NCBI RefSeq assembly: GCF_020536995.1
Contig: NC_068361.1
Coordinates: 107,289,489 to 107,353,488 of the forward strand
DNA: 64,000 bases
From: Dreissena polymorpha
Lineage: Eukaryota; Mollusca; Bivalvia; Myida; Dreissenidae
Reading direction: 5' to 3'
Shown: positions 12,836 through 24,661 of the stretch, piece by piece
Position numbering within the stretch: the stretch's first letter is position 1
Layout of the letters: every line of letters starts with the position of its first letter
The notes under the pieces: model-generated
The model's input: the letters and a program-made list of their open reading frames with translations, nothing else
The model's database searches: none
Told to the model about the DNA's origin: nothing
Program-made: the position numbers and the translations under genes

Positions 12836-14874
12836 TTTTATAACTCTTAACGCAATGAGTGCCTATCCAATCGCATATTCGCTTACCGTTTTAGTTTGGT
12901 AATACAAGTTCTTACTCATTATGGGCATTTGTTTATTTTGTTTGTACATAGTTCATCTCATCCTAGGCAGTATTTATTTGTCAGATCTTGCACTCTTATT
13001 TTAATGTTGATAGCTCTATCAGTCTGCCGTCTGGTATACATTTTTTATCATATGCTTTATATTATGTCGCGATGTCATTTACAAGACTATGTGTTTAGTT
13101 TCTGCTAAACCTTTATGATTATTGAATTATTTAAAACTCAAAAGTTAAATGAAGCAGTCTCATGGTCGCATAATCGTTAATTTCAAAAATTGCAACGTGT
13201 TACAGTGTATGTGCACCATGTCCGTTGTTTATGATATACACTGTTTCAGAATCGTTGTACTGGCATGCATAATATGCTTAACTTTCTGAGGATTTCACAC
13301 AATTACACAACTCCACAGAACACACAAACAAGGAAATTACTATTCAACAGTATTCAACTGCATCGGTAAATGAGATTGTTCAACAAATCTTACGATTTCA
13401 AGGTGTTAAATAAACAGCCACACAAGCACGCGTCTACAAGCTATGTTAGATGAACAGCATTCTGTTTCGTTGATTTTTCATTTCATTTTCCAAGTTTGGA
13501 CTTAATGGACAAATATTATATGAACATGACAAGCTTATAAATTAGAAAGTTTTAAATGTAATCGCTGTTTATTATTGGGGTAAATCTGGCTGAATTTAGT
13601 TTACTTGTTGTGTTTTCTAATGAATATACGGTTATGTAAGAATGTCACAGCCCTTATTTTCAAAGATCATGAATCGGCAAAATGATATCTGCCTCACCAT
13701 ATTCAAGTTATGTTAGCAATTAAGAATCATTAATCATTCAACCAGCGGAAATATGTTTCCGTTAACTTGGGAATTATGTTTGTCTTTCAAACGAAGACTG
13801 CTCAGTTAGTAACTAGAATAACGAAAGCATCGATTTATGAATTGTTAATGGATACCATTGCACCGGAACACTTTAACCATATTTATCGTTCTCATCGATT
13901 ACGCCTTTAAGTCTCGTTAAGTGTAGGGTACCCCAGAGTTCTAAAATTAATCATTAAAATAAGTTGCCTGAAGTAAATTAATGTATTATTAATTATTAAT
14001 GAACTTAAGTATTGTTCTACAGCACAGTTAATGTATGACCGTCTTAAAATTGTTGAATCCAAAAATGTATCTCAACTTCCGGGCAACTACCGGATCCTGA
14101 CCGTAGAATAGTTGTTGTTTACATTTATTTAAACTTCTAAGTGTTAATGAGCGATGATGACGTCATTTAAAGGTCATGTTTTTAGAATTGCTTGCTCCTT
14201 TCAGACAGCGTTTCACGATCAGTAGTGATAGAGTATAAGCGCTTAAAAATGCACGCAACTCAAGAGATAATCCTAATTTCATTTAAATAAACGAAGTCTT
14301 TGGTGTGAACGGACCTTACATGTTTATTAACTGAGCCCGATTGTGCAGTCGCGCGATGATTTTCTAAGGTTTTAACGGTTGTTGTGCATGAGTCTAGTAT
14401 TTTAATAATTCAGTGTTTCATCAATACTCATTTTTAGTTTTAAACATCAAATTATTGTTCTGAAATTTAAAAAAAACACGGTCTACTGGCGGTGTCGTAT
14501 TTGTTTTGTATTTACGTTCCTGCATCTCATCTCCACAAGAAATTATCGAAGTATTTGATAATGCTTTTTGCCTTGATAAAAACTCATATTTCGTTTCTAC
14601 GCATGTATGTTCCAAGTGTATGGTTAGTTTGAGAGTATATATTGCATAGAACAACACTAGACTTGATAATTTCATGCTTTGTTCGACATCTTTATATCAT
14701 TATTGGTTATGAAGTATGCACGTGTTCAAGTAATGCGCATTTACCCGACCTATATTCTAATTTACCGGTATTTCTTCACTTCGCTCGCTCCGCCTCTTCT
14801 AAGCCAATATATTGTTACAAAGTATTTCTTCATAACATTGCTTGCGTTCCTAAGTAACTTCATCAGTTCACTTA

Positions 14875-15182
14875 GAGCATATTGAAAAGCTATGATTACT
14901 TGTTAAAATCAAAATCACCCAAGCGTTCAATAAGGCTACTAGCACGCACAAAAAACGCATCATTAATTATGCGTGTTTCAATTGTTTGCTTCGTTTCAAA
15001 CATTGCCCTTCATGACCCTTGGACATATATTGAAAAACTATAATTACTTATTTAAATGAAAATCACACGAGTGTCAAAAAGGCAACTACATGTAGCACTA
15101 AAAAACGAATTATTAATTATGCGTGTTTCAATTTTTTGCTTCGGTGCTTCATTTCAAACATTGCCCTACATGCCCCTTGAAC
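14875..15182 (+). repeat. Local tandem duplication, two units of about 150 bp
   Basis: Both units run from CATATTGAAAAGCTATGATT (second: CATATATTGAAAAACTATAA) through TTAATTATGCGTGTTTCAAT to AAACATTGCCC. It lies about 340 bp upstream of the galectin-like first exon. Confidence 0.85.
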
Positions 15183-15522
15183 ATATGGTTCATTGATACA
15201 ATGCCGGAATAAAATAACTTGGCTATTGATTTCCTTTCTTAAACTAATCCATCACAGGTTTACTAAATTGAGCGTGTGATCGGACGTCTGATAAATATAT
15301 AATTGGAATTGTTGCTATATCATTAACACAAGAAACCACAAAACTCGTCAGGTATGTAGTAAAATTATTGTTTCTTTTATACCTAATGATAAAATATGAC
15401 ATTTCTGTAGTGAAATAACAGCAGTGAAAAGAACTAATTGTTATTTTAACCGGTGAAAAAAAACGAATTTTCGGAACTCTGTTGTTCCTGGATTGACCTT
15501 TGAAACAAAAGGTTCGGTGTAC

Positions 15523-16729
15523 ATGAATAAGTACCGACGTGTTACATCATACAAACCACCGGTAATTATCCTGTATTTGGCCATTTAATATGCTTTTTCA
15601 TTAAATTCATTTGATAAGAAAAAGGGGTAAATGAATAAATGTATGGAACAATTATGACTGACTATTCAGTGCAGTAAATACACAAAAAAAAAGAAGGAAG
15701 AAAGACATGTATTATTTTGTTTTGATTTTACCTTAATATATCTTATATAATGAAGAAAATCCTGATCAATGTTCTAACTTTATAGTTACAGTTAATGGAG
15801 CCACACGCCCATTGGTTGTTTCATCCCATTTCAGAGGTCCTAACAGGCATGAGGATCAACGTGACGTTTACCCCACAAAGTTCATATCCCAAGTACGTAC
15901 AGATATTACGTGTGGTTCGATATATTTTAACGTTTACTGAGGCTGTACGTATTTCTTAGCGAAACAATAATGCCATTATTTTCTTGTTTTTATCGATGTT
16001 TCGGACCATCATCAACCATTATAATATCGGCAATAAATATGTATGTATATTTTGTTAAGTTTTATATTAATTTATTCCAGGTTTGTCTTTGACATCATTA
16101 ACAATTCCAATAACATACTAGTACATCTCAAAGTTTTTTGGAAATAGCTTACTCTTAAACACAATGTTGAACGGACGTTTGGAACGCGACACGGCTTCAT
16201 AACAGTTAACTTCTTAGCCGAAACACGATACACAATTGCCTTGATTGTCGTGGACAAGAACCACATTCAGGTAACACTTGATACTTTTATTTCGCAACTT
16301 TATAGAAGGCGACTATTTTTCTTTCATCTGGCCAACATCATCATCATTATTATCATCACAACCACCTTCACCATAACCACCGCCATAATCATCATCGTCG
16401 TCATCATCATCACCATCATCATCGCCAAGACCAATTTCCACAATCGGCATTGTTTAATAATTTTACGAATGTATGAAATTTTGCAATTGTAAAACGGCAA
16501 ATGGCGATTTGAACGTACAAATGGTTGTATTCATTTGGTAATGTTTTTCTTAAAGTCAAGATATTTATCAAAAATAGTATGGCTTTTTCCTCAGGTTTTG
16601 GTGGATTCTTATCACGTCATGACATACAGGATTCCAGTCCTGCAAACAAATGAGGCCAACACAATGGAAATGTATTGTAACGCCTGCCAAGTTCACAAAA
16701 TATCCATCGCGAGTAACACTGTACATTGA
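15523..16729 (+). pseudogene. Galectin-like gene, four exons, one in-frame stop
   Basis: Exons by splice signals and phase: 15523-15561 (MNKYRRVTSYKPP, phase 0 donor), 15792-15892 (LMEPHAHWLFHPISEVLTGM then RINVTFTPQSSYP, phase 2 donor GTACGTAC), 16081-16270 (FVFDIINNSNNILVHLKV onward to ALIVVDKNHIQ, phase 0) and 16595-16729 (VLVDSYHVMTYRIPVLQTN onward, TGA). Together 154 codons, the usual size of a single galectin carbohydrate-recognition domain. HPI-x4-GM, the F-x-hydrophobic core strand and VDKNHIQVLVD match the galectin fold. Codon 69 (16145-16147) is TAG. The sugar-binding signature is also largely gone: the H-x-N-P-R position reads HLKVF and the WGxEE/R position reads FGTRH. Either a pseudogene or an assembly or allelic stop in a gene that no longer binds galactosides. 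No signal peptide, as usual for galectins. Confidence 0.78.
16330..16430. repeat. Imperfect ATC/ACC trinucleotide tract
   Basis: CATCATCATTATTATCATCA-type repeat within the last intron of the galectin-like gene. Confidence 0.8.
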
Positions 16730-19700
16730 GGCACTAAGTTGCTAAATCTCGTTATAAGAACTAGCATTTATAAGTTTTAATGTGGCATTAAGTTGCGATT
16801 TTGCTTTTGTGATAAAATAAATATTACGTAAATCAAGAGAATAATACGCCATATAGAAAGTGTATTGTGTTAAACCGACATGATTTATAGTGATTCTATT
16901 CTTTTCAAAGACATTTGGTTATAACAGTCAAAAGCAAATCGTTCGCATGTATTTCTCTTTACGTAATTGCGTTATTACTGTTTATGTAATTTAATAAATT
17001 AAATCACATATGTGTTGTTTTATGAAGGCATTCTTGATGGACAAACCTGCTCATCTACAGATGGTCAATTCAATTGTTTGCAATGAGTTTCGAACTAATG
17101 CTTTAAGCTCGATCGATAAGGGTGTGAGTTTGTAGCACTTATTCGTTTAAAGCCAGTTCTTAACTAGCATGTTATGCAAGATATTTGAACTTTAATATTG
17201 CGGCATCTCATTAGTTCCCCTGTCCTTAACATAATAAAAATAGCAGTTTGAATTCCAATGTAAAGGAAAAATTGCCACCTAATCTGTGCAGGTACCATGC
17301 TTACATATTGTATGGTTAATAATGTGATTAGTTCAACAATCCACCATTTTCACATATTTAAATATTTGTCTGCACATATTCATTTGTTGCATTGTGGGTA
17401 AACTGCAAGTGAATGTAATTATCTTTTTAAAGTCTTTTATAATGATAAATGAGTAGCATTCGTTTGTTTCTGCGATTCCGAATGATAATGAAAAACCTCG
17501 TGTGCCTATATTTTCTTCGGTTAAATTGATGACACAATTTTCACTCCTAAAAGCCTATATTATGTATTTATTTATAATTATATACCAAATCAATGTTTAA
17601 AGATAATTGTCTTTATCTATAAGAATGACATTTGAAATAAATGGATCAACAAAAATGTGGGAAACAAGGAATGAGCATTGCAAAAATGACTTGATATATA
17701 AAGAATGCCAATAGTACTAGAGGGGATGTATAAATACTATATTTGTGAATGGTGTCATATGTTTTACGCATTTTTGCAATATAATCTAATTAAAACAAAT
17801 ATGGGAAATTTAAAGGAGACATTTGTTGTTTGCTGCTTATGCGTTAAATTACTGACAATAATATATTGAGAACGTTTACGCAAACTACGTACATTGTACC
17901 ACGGTCAATAACGTCATCTTTTTATATCGAATGCCACTTGCCGATCTTAAATTGTATATGACGACATATTGTATCCGTATGAAATAAATGGCCAAGTCAG
18001 TTTGACTGTAAACATTTTGCAATAACCAAATTAGATGCTTCGGGTCTCTAGATGGTTTGTTACCAGATAAAAGTAAATCATGTTATACATGGACACACGT
18101 ATAATTGAGGTTTTTATCAGGAGTCAATGTTGACGCCGTTAGGATTTCTACTCGTTAATGGTGTAGTAAAATAAACAGAAAATCAAGTGATACACGTAAT
18201 GCATATACTACACCACACGGTGCAGTTCGTTCACATATGTCAAAGTAGGCATAAGATAAGAATTACCATGTTACATACTTTCCGGGATGTTTGCACATGT
18301 TAACTTGGCAAAGTAGAATCTCTTTTTTCGGTTCGGAACTATGTTTTTTCCGCAGACATGTGCTTAAATTAGCTTACCAGAATATTTTACTCCTGAAATA
18401 CATTGATGTGATGAGACGATATTCAGTATAGAGACAAGAACGGACAAGATTAGATGCGTATATTGGTTTATGAAGTATTTTGTCAGTTATGAGTTTCATC
18501 AGTTGTCAGTTATTTTTGCACAAACCCAACAAAACATCTGTACTTGTGCGTGCTAAACTTGTGCTATTTTCGTATAAGAACAGTATTTACAAATCTGGTA
18601 TAAAAGATAATATGGCATCTACAATACAACTCTGTTCATTTTTATCTACGTCGCTTTTGATAGCGGATGCAAACACTATAGACTGATCCCGGAAAAGGAC
18701 GAGTTTAGAAAAACCCACTAATTTGGCATTGTATATATTGAGCAACGGCTTAATGAAACTTTCAGGTTAAGTTTGTTAAAAAAAGAACAATAATATAACT
18801 ATTTATATTATGTTCATTTTGGCAGTATTAATCATTAAATATTCCGTAAGTTCACGGTGTCGATGTATATGTGGTAATAATAATTATTATTTTGATATTA
18901 TAGACAGTAACATTGGATGTTTTTCCGTATTCAATCATAAACATTCATATCAATATATTTTCATTAGAAATAGTTATTTTTATATTTTATTGAACTCTGT
19001 CTCATAAGTTTGACCAGAGGTAACTTGATTTAATTTTTGATATGCCTATATACTGATAAACAATTATCCTTAATGCAATGATAATGCTCTCAATCTTTGT
19101 CTACATCTATGGTACAACAATTACAAGGTCCTCTTATTGTTAGTATTATTGCGTTCCATTAAGGTCCATATAATAGGTGTATGATGTTGTTTGTGTTAAA
19201 TGACAAATTACGATTGAACAATAGATACACAGAGCACACCATGCAGTTCTTTCAGGTCTTCAAGCCCATGGAAAGTAAATAAGAACATGCGTAAATAAAA
19301 TGCCTTGGTTATATCCCTCTTCCCGCTAACATATTTGCATGTATAACAACTTTCTGTTGTATATAAGAAGTTTGTTTGGCCTCACGTTCCGTAAGACCAT
19401 TTCTTTCGTTCATTTTTTTCAAATTGAAAACATTTTTTATATTCACTTGAGTACTGCTAAATAGTTAGTTATTAAATGGGATGAGGTTTAATAAGAGTTT
19501 TCATCGAAATTAGTCAGGTCTTTGTTATGCTATTCGGAACTCAAAAACGATGATTTGTGTCCGCTAATTGGCACGTTTTTTATAACACTGACCATAATCC
19601 ACGGGGTTCGATTTTGTCATTCAAAGTATATTACCTAATATCTTATGTCAAAATGCTAATATGCATGTTATAATTTTGTTTTCTATTGATAATTCATTTG

Positions 19701-20141
19701 CAATATTGCCTGAAATAAAAAACCAAACAATGGCAAAGGGAGTTTCTATGAAATGTTATAGTGTTCTCTCTGTCTTAAATTTAGAACACAAGCACAATTT
19801 AGCTTATTTCGTTTAAGTCAACATAACCGTTCTCGTATTTACTTCCTTTTTTAAATTACAGCGATGGTATCCCTTTTATCTAAATATATCCTTCAACAAT
19901 TTTATAAATCCAGGTGTGATCGAATATATTTGATTAATTATTGATTAAATAGTTTATAAATAAGGTATTAATGCAGAATACATTTCATTATTCATAATGT
20001 TAAAAAAGGGTGTAAGTTCATGTAATGCCGGAATAGAAATCCTTGCTGCTTTCTTAACATGATGTTTTGTTCGACTTGCCGTATTATGTAAACATACATG
20101 GTATAAATAAATGACAGGTACAACTTCAGCTTTAGGATAGG

Positions 20142-20360
20142 TCAATGTCGGTGTATGCAAATTAGCAATAGATATTTGATTGTTGTCGGAGGTACTCGTT
20201 CCGGGTCGGATTTCCAGGTGTCCGTCGTCTCTTCATCACCCTCAGTCTGCTGTGGTTCGCCACCATCAGTCGCCTGTAGTTCCCCACCCAGTCGGCTGTG
20301 GTTCGGCGCCATCAGTTGGCTGTGGACTGGTGCGGTTGCGGCTGGCATACCAGAGTCAGA
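20142..20360 (-). pseudogene. Acidic Gln/Glu-rich open frame, right paralogue with 24-bp repeats (uncertain exon)
   Basis: Minus-strand frame: MPAATAPVHSQLMAPNHSRL, GGELQATDGGEPQQTEGDEE, TTDTWKSDPERVPP. The middle is built of about three diverged 24-bp units (CTGATGG-GCGAACCACAGC-GA). Compared with the left paralogue at 12474 the frame is conserved and the repeat has expanded. A TGA lies in frame upstream, so an internal ATG or a spliced upstream exon would be needed. No domain recognised. Confidence 0.25.
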
Positions 20361-20428
20361 GCTGGGGCGGTAGGCGCTTCTACAACTTCACATATTCGTG
20401 GGATTGGCATGTAACACCCGTTACATAG

Positions 20429-22103
20429 GTATACACTGCTGGGTGACCTTCGTTTTTGTGTCCTCACTACATGATCTCGACTTATATTTCAATGCATCGT
20501 TACCGCATGTGTCGCTTCTTTATTAACTTGCGTGTTTATGAACATTGTATGCTAGAGGAAATCAAACAGGAAATCGATGGTACGTTTGTTTGTCAATATT
20601 AGTTCATGATTTTATTGTTATCGAATAAAGGGGGTTCCATTATTAATTTTTTTAAAGGACATGGTCTGCCATTTCTTTTAATCTATCGACAAAACAGTGA
20701 AAGGGATTATTGTTTTTTTCCACCGGATTATATCTGTATATAAGTTAGTGTTTGCCCATTCCAGAAGTTTGCTAACGTTCGTAAGCGAAGTGACGATGAC
20801 TTACGTATGCTTAGGAAGGAACGGTATTTAATATTTTGGATTATTGAACGTTGTATAAAATAATATCATGGATTCACAATACCACAAGTGTGTTCGTTTT
20901 ATAAATATTTCACACTCACATTTAAACATGTTCTGTTATTGCTGTGTATTATCCACTAAAAATACAAGAAAGAACATGTTATCGAAATAGCTCGTGCATT
21001 TTTCTATATTATGACCTACTGCAGCATGTATTTCCGAAGTATCGGACATCTTAATGAATACATACGAATTTTGTAAGTGAACAAATAAGAATACACGCAT
21101 GTGTTATATGTCAATATAGTGAATATACAGTTTAGTTTGTATTATTTGACATAACAACGGAAACTTCAATTCAATCGGCCTTGTTTGGATTAAATACTGG
21201 CTAGACAAACTTAAATCCCTGTAGTAATCTTTATCATGTACACAGTTTCTCATAATATCAGCACTTCTGATTCGTTGCTTAGGTTTATACTATACGCATG
21301 TGCCTGTTCAATAAATAGTATCTTTATTGAAAAACGAAATTTTTGCTTATGTTGTTCTCAAAATATGTTTCATTTGTTTTTAAAAATTAGCGGCATATAA
21401 AACATTTGTTTAAGTTACTCATAAATCATATACACACTTACATCATTAAGTGTTACGTAATTTAAAAATAATAGCATCACCCTGGAATAAACATGACCTA
21501 CTTTCTCTGCATCGGTTAACTTATGACTGTTGGGACTTTAATGTGCGCAACCGTGGCATGGTGATCACTTACAGAATTATCAATTGATATAACCTCACTA
21601 TTCATAACAATTAAATTATCGGAGACAATTATGGGGTCAATAATGTAGACGTGTTGGCAGTGACTCTAGTTGCTTCAGTTGAAGACTTTTGAAACATAGC
21701 TAGACTAATCCCCAGTTAAAACGGCTATTATCTGTTATATACACTAACGTGAAATTCAAATTACTTTATGTTAATAAAAACCCATGGACTTGGATCATAA
21801 CGTGAAAAAAACACAACAACAACGTATTCACTAAATCCGAGAGTCCAAAATCACTATTTATAGTCAGTATAAGTGATTGGTTGCATTGCAATTTGTTAAA
21901 ACTGTTTAATGCGACCACGTAGTTTACATGGTGAACACATATAATTATAAATCACGTGGATAATTCCTAGTGAGTGACAGGTTTCTCAAATTATACATAA
22001 GTTTACTTCAGACACCCAAGGACTTAGGTTAAGCAACCTAATGTTAATACAAAAAAAAATTGTTTTTGCCCTGTCTGTTGGTTGGTTGAAATCTATGTAA
22101 TCA
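20429..22103. other. No gene seen
   Basis: AT-rich, no supported exon or repeat structure. Confidence 0.5.
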
Positions 22104-22342
22104 TACCACATCTAGCGTTGAAATTGTGGCTATTGCTATAAAGAACATTGTTTGTTTAGGTGTTAACTTTACTTTACGAAATACTTTACGAAATTTTCGT
22201 TGATTTTGAGCGTTATAGAGACTTTAAAGTAACATTTCTACTCAAAATCAACGAAAATTTTGTACAATAATACGTAAAATCAACTTAACCAATTAGCAAT
22301 TTTCCTTACGGCAATCGCCGAAATTTCAACGCCAGATGTGGT
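22104..22342. mobile_element. Foldback element with nested inverted repeats
   Basis: Outer arms ACCACATCTAGCGTTGAAAT (22105) and the reverse complement of ATTTCAACGCCAGATGTGGT (22323-22342). Inner arms TTTTCGTTGATTTTGAG and CTCAAAATCAACGAAAA at about 22194-22210 and 22239-22255. Two nested palindromes suggest a foldback MITE. No coding sequence. Confidence 0.75.
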
Positions 22343-22394
22343 CTGGCAAAATAGATGTTTGTAGATAACAAGAAATGTGTTTGTCAGAAACACT

Positions 22395-22500
22395 ATGTCC
22401 CCTTTTGCATGATATTATGGGACTTGTTGACTGTTGAATTGAGCTGAAAAGAATTAACAGGTCAAAATAGTTAGTTAAAATGTGGTAACTGACCAATTAT
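22395..22500 (+). repeat. Dispersed repeat, partner at 53570-53680 (inverted)
   Basis: GATATTATGGG, CTGTTGAATTGAGCTG, AAGAATTAACAGGTCAA and TTAGTTAAAATGTGG all recur, reverse-complemented, at 53570-53680. Confidence 0.8.
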
Positions 22501-22509
22501 ATACAACTC

Positions 22510-23789
22510 ATCTTGCTACCAGTTTCTCATAATATATTATTTACGTCGTTATTTTATTGGTAGTTCAAATATTTTTACCCGGTTTACACATGTTATCATA
22601 ATATATATAATTGTGTATAGTGTAACAAATTATAAAAATATATTAGTTTGTCTATGACGATAACAGCGCATTTATAGAACTAAAAATCCAACAACAACAC
22701 GTTGCCCGAGTATCACTTAATTGTTAATCTGCTTTTAGAGGATAACAAAATCAATTGCGTTTTTATATTTAATTATATGAACACAAGGGACATCAGTTGA
22801 ACAATCCTTACAGATGAAATGTGGGTCCTTTTAAAGTTTATTTGGGCTCTGACCAACTATGGAGGTCACCCGATGATTAAAATAACGTGACTCGAAATGG
22901 TCTTTCCTGTGATTTAAGGTTACATAATTAATGACTGAACATCTCGATTTACAACGAAATACATAGGTCGAAATACAGAGGAACTGCAAAATCACAAGCA
23001 GTGTTACATATCGTTAGTAGAAAAGATATAAATGTAAACATACTTACTAAAAAATCTCCAAATTACAATTTATAACACATGTACTCCCTTTGTGGTTTTT
23101 TTCCACATCTGTCCATGTAAATAGAAAGTATGCATGTTTTATATGAGAGCCCGATGCGTAGTATTCGTATTTTTTATTTATAAAAAAAATATAAATTCTC
23201 AAATTAATTATTTTTTAATTTTAAATGCGTCCATACAGGATCCCATTTATTTTTTTTCCCATGACATAATCAAGAGTTTAATGTTTGTGAAAGATCATGC
23301 TTTGCTCTACAGATGTAATGTAAAGCTTTAATAGACAAACTTGAAGAAGTTAAAGTCATCGTTTATTTTTTATACAAAAACATCCTTTGTTAGCCGATTC
23401 CCACGTTGCACGCGTTCTTATTTGAAAGTAAGATCTCAATATGCCTTATGTTTATTGACTAAACAAGTTTGTTTGAGGTAAAGTTAATGTGTTTTAACTC
23501 CCACAGCAGGTATTCATTCGTGTATCACCGTATTACTGATTTTGTTGTAAATACCAAAAAGAACATCACTTGTGTAATCACGATTGAGTTGCGTACATCG
23601 CAACGATATATAATTTACTATTGCTATTTGATAGTTGTGTAAGCTGTGTTAATATTAACATTTACTCACATATAAAATACGATGATTCTGTTCATCAGTA
23701 TTATGTTTAAAGATTATTCGAAATGAACAATGATCTTAATAATATGAACAGTTGTCTGCCAGCCTTGTCATCAAACATTCGAATTAAAA
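22510..23789. other. No gene seen
   Basis: AT-rich DNA without supported exons. Confidence 0.5.
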
Positions 23790-24051
23790 TAATATAAGCT
23801 ATACAGAACGCATATTGACATTTTCAGAAAACCGTTGTCGGCGTATTTGTATGTATTTTTGATTTACATATTACTCAACAAGGAAGTATTTTCGGAAAAT
23901 GGTTAGCTGTTCCTATTTTTATGGCGTTTTCGTTTCGTCTCACATCTTTCTTTGTGATCTAAATATAGAAAGATAAAAACGAAAGTGCAAACCCGTGTTA
24001 CATTTCTTTACTAGTGTATTCCAAACAGTGAAGTTTGAGGTGTGTCTGCAG
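23790..24051 (+). promoter_or_regulatory. Putative promoter and non-coding first exon of Gly-rich gene I
   Basis: A strong donor (CTGCAG|GTAAGTGAG) follows base 24051, and the next coding exon at 24662 has an acceptor just before its ATG, so an untranslated first exon is expected here. A TATA-like CTAAATATAG/AGATAAAAAC lies about 80-100 bases upstream of the donor. The block AGCTGTTCCTATTTTTA, CGAAAGTGCAA, TACATTT and upstream GACATTTTCAGAAAA recurs at 31150-31580 before the broken paralogue, which supports its belonging to the gene. The transcription start is not determinable here. Confidence 0.5.
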
Positions 24052-24661
24052 GTAAGTGAGAATAAAAAACTGTATATGTGTATTATTAACAAATATTACA
24101 AATATAGCTATTATGCGCAACATATTAATTAATATGTTTATATTAGTAGCTGTTGCTGCTTGTTTTGAGAATTACATTATCGCCTTCGTTATATTCTGGG
24201 TTTTTTAATGAAATTCTTTTTTTGCATATTATAATTAAGAAAGTTGGTCAATATTATTTTCATAATAAATGCAATTACTCCAGCAGCATTCCGTACAAGG
24301 CATGTATATTCATAAATTAAAATGCAATATCATAGAACAAAACTTTTCATCGTTGCAATATATTTGTTACTAGTGTTTAAACTTAAGAAATTTTATGTTC
24401 ATTTAAGGTTTAAACTACATGAATTATACTTTAATTTAAGGCATATATTAAAAAGTTGATAAAACCAAGTAATGCAGATTACTTTCAGTAAAATAAAACC
24501 ATAATCAATTAAAATGTTTGCAAAAACATGAAGGGTATAGCAAATAATTATACAAACACCCCTATTCAGGTAATTTTATCTGAAATAATTAAATACTGTT
24601 TGTTTAAACTGATAGCGCATATTATTTCAACAGCAGTCGCTTCATCACCAAATAATCAATA

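Larger units (their letters stand above)
12841..20360. repeat. Segmental duplication, right copy
   Basis: Counterpart of 6896-12710. The order of matching blocks is kept, but 13.1-17.89 kb has no match in the left copy; that unique segment contains a local tandem duplication (14875-15182) and the galectin-like gene. Confidence 0.8.
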
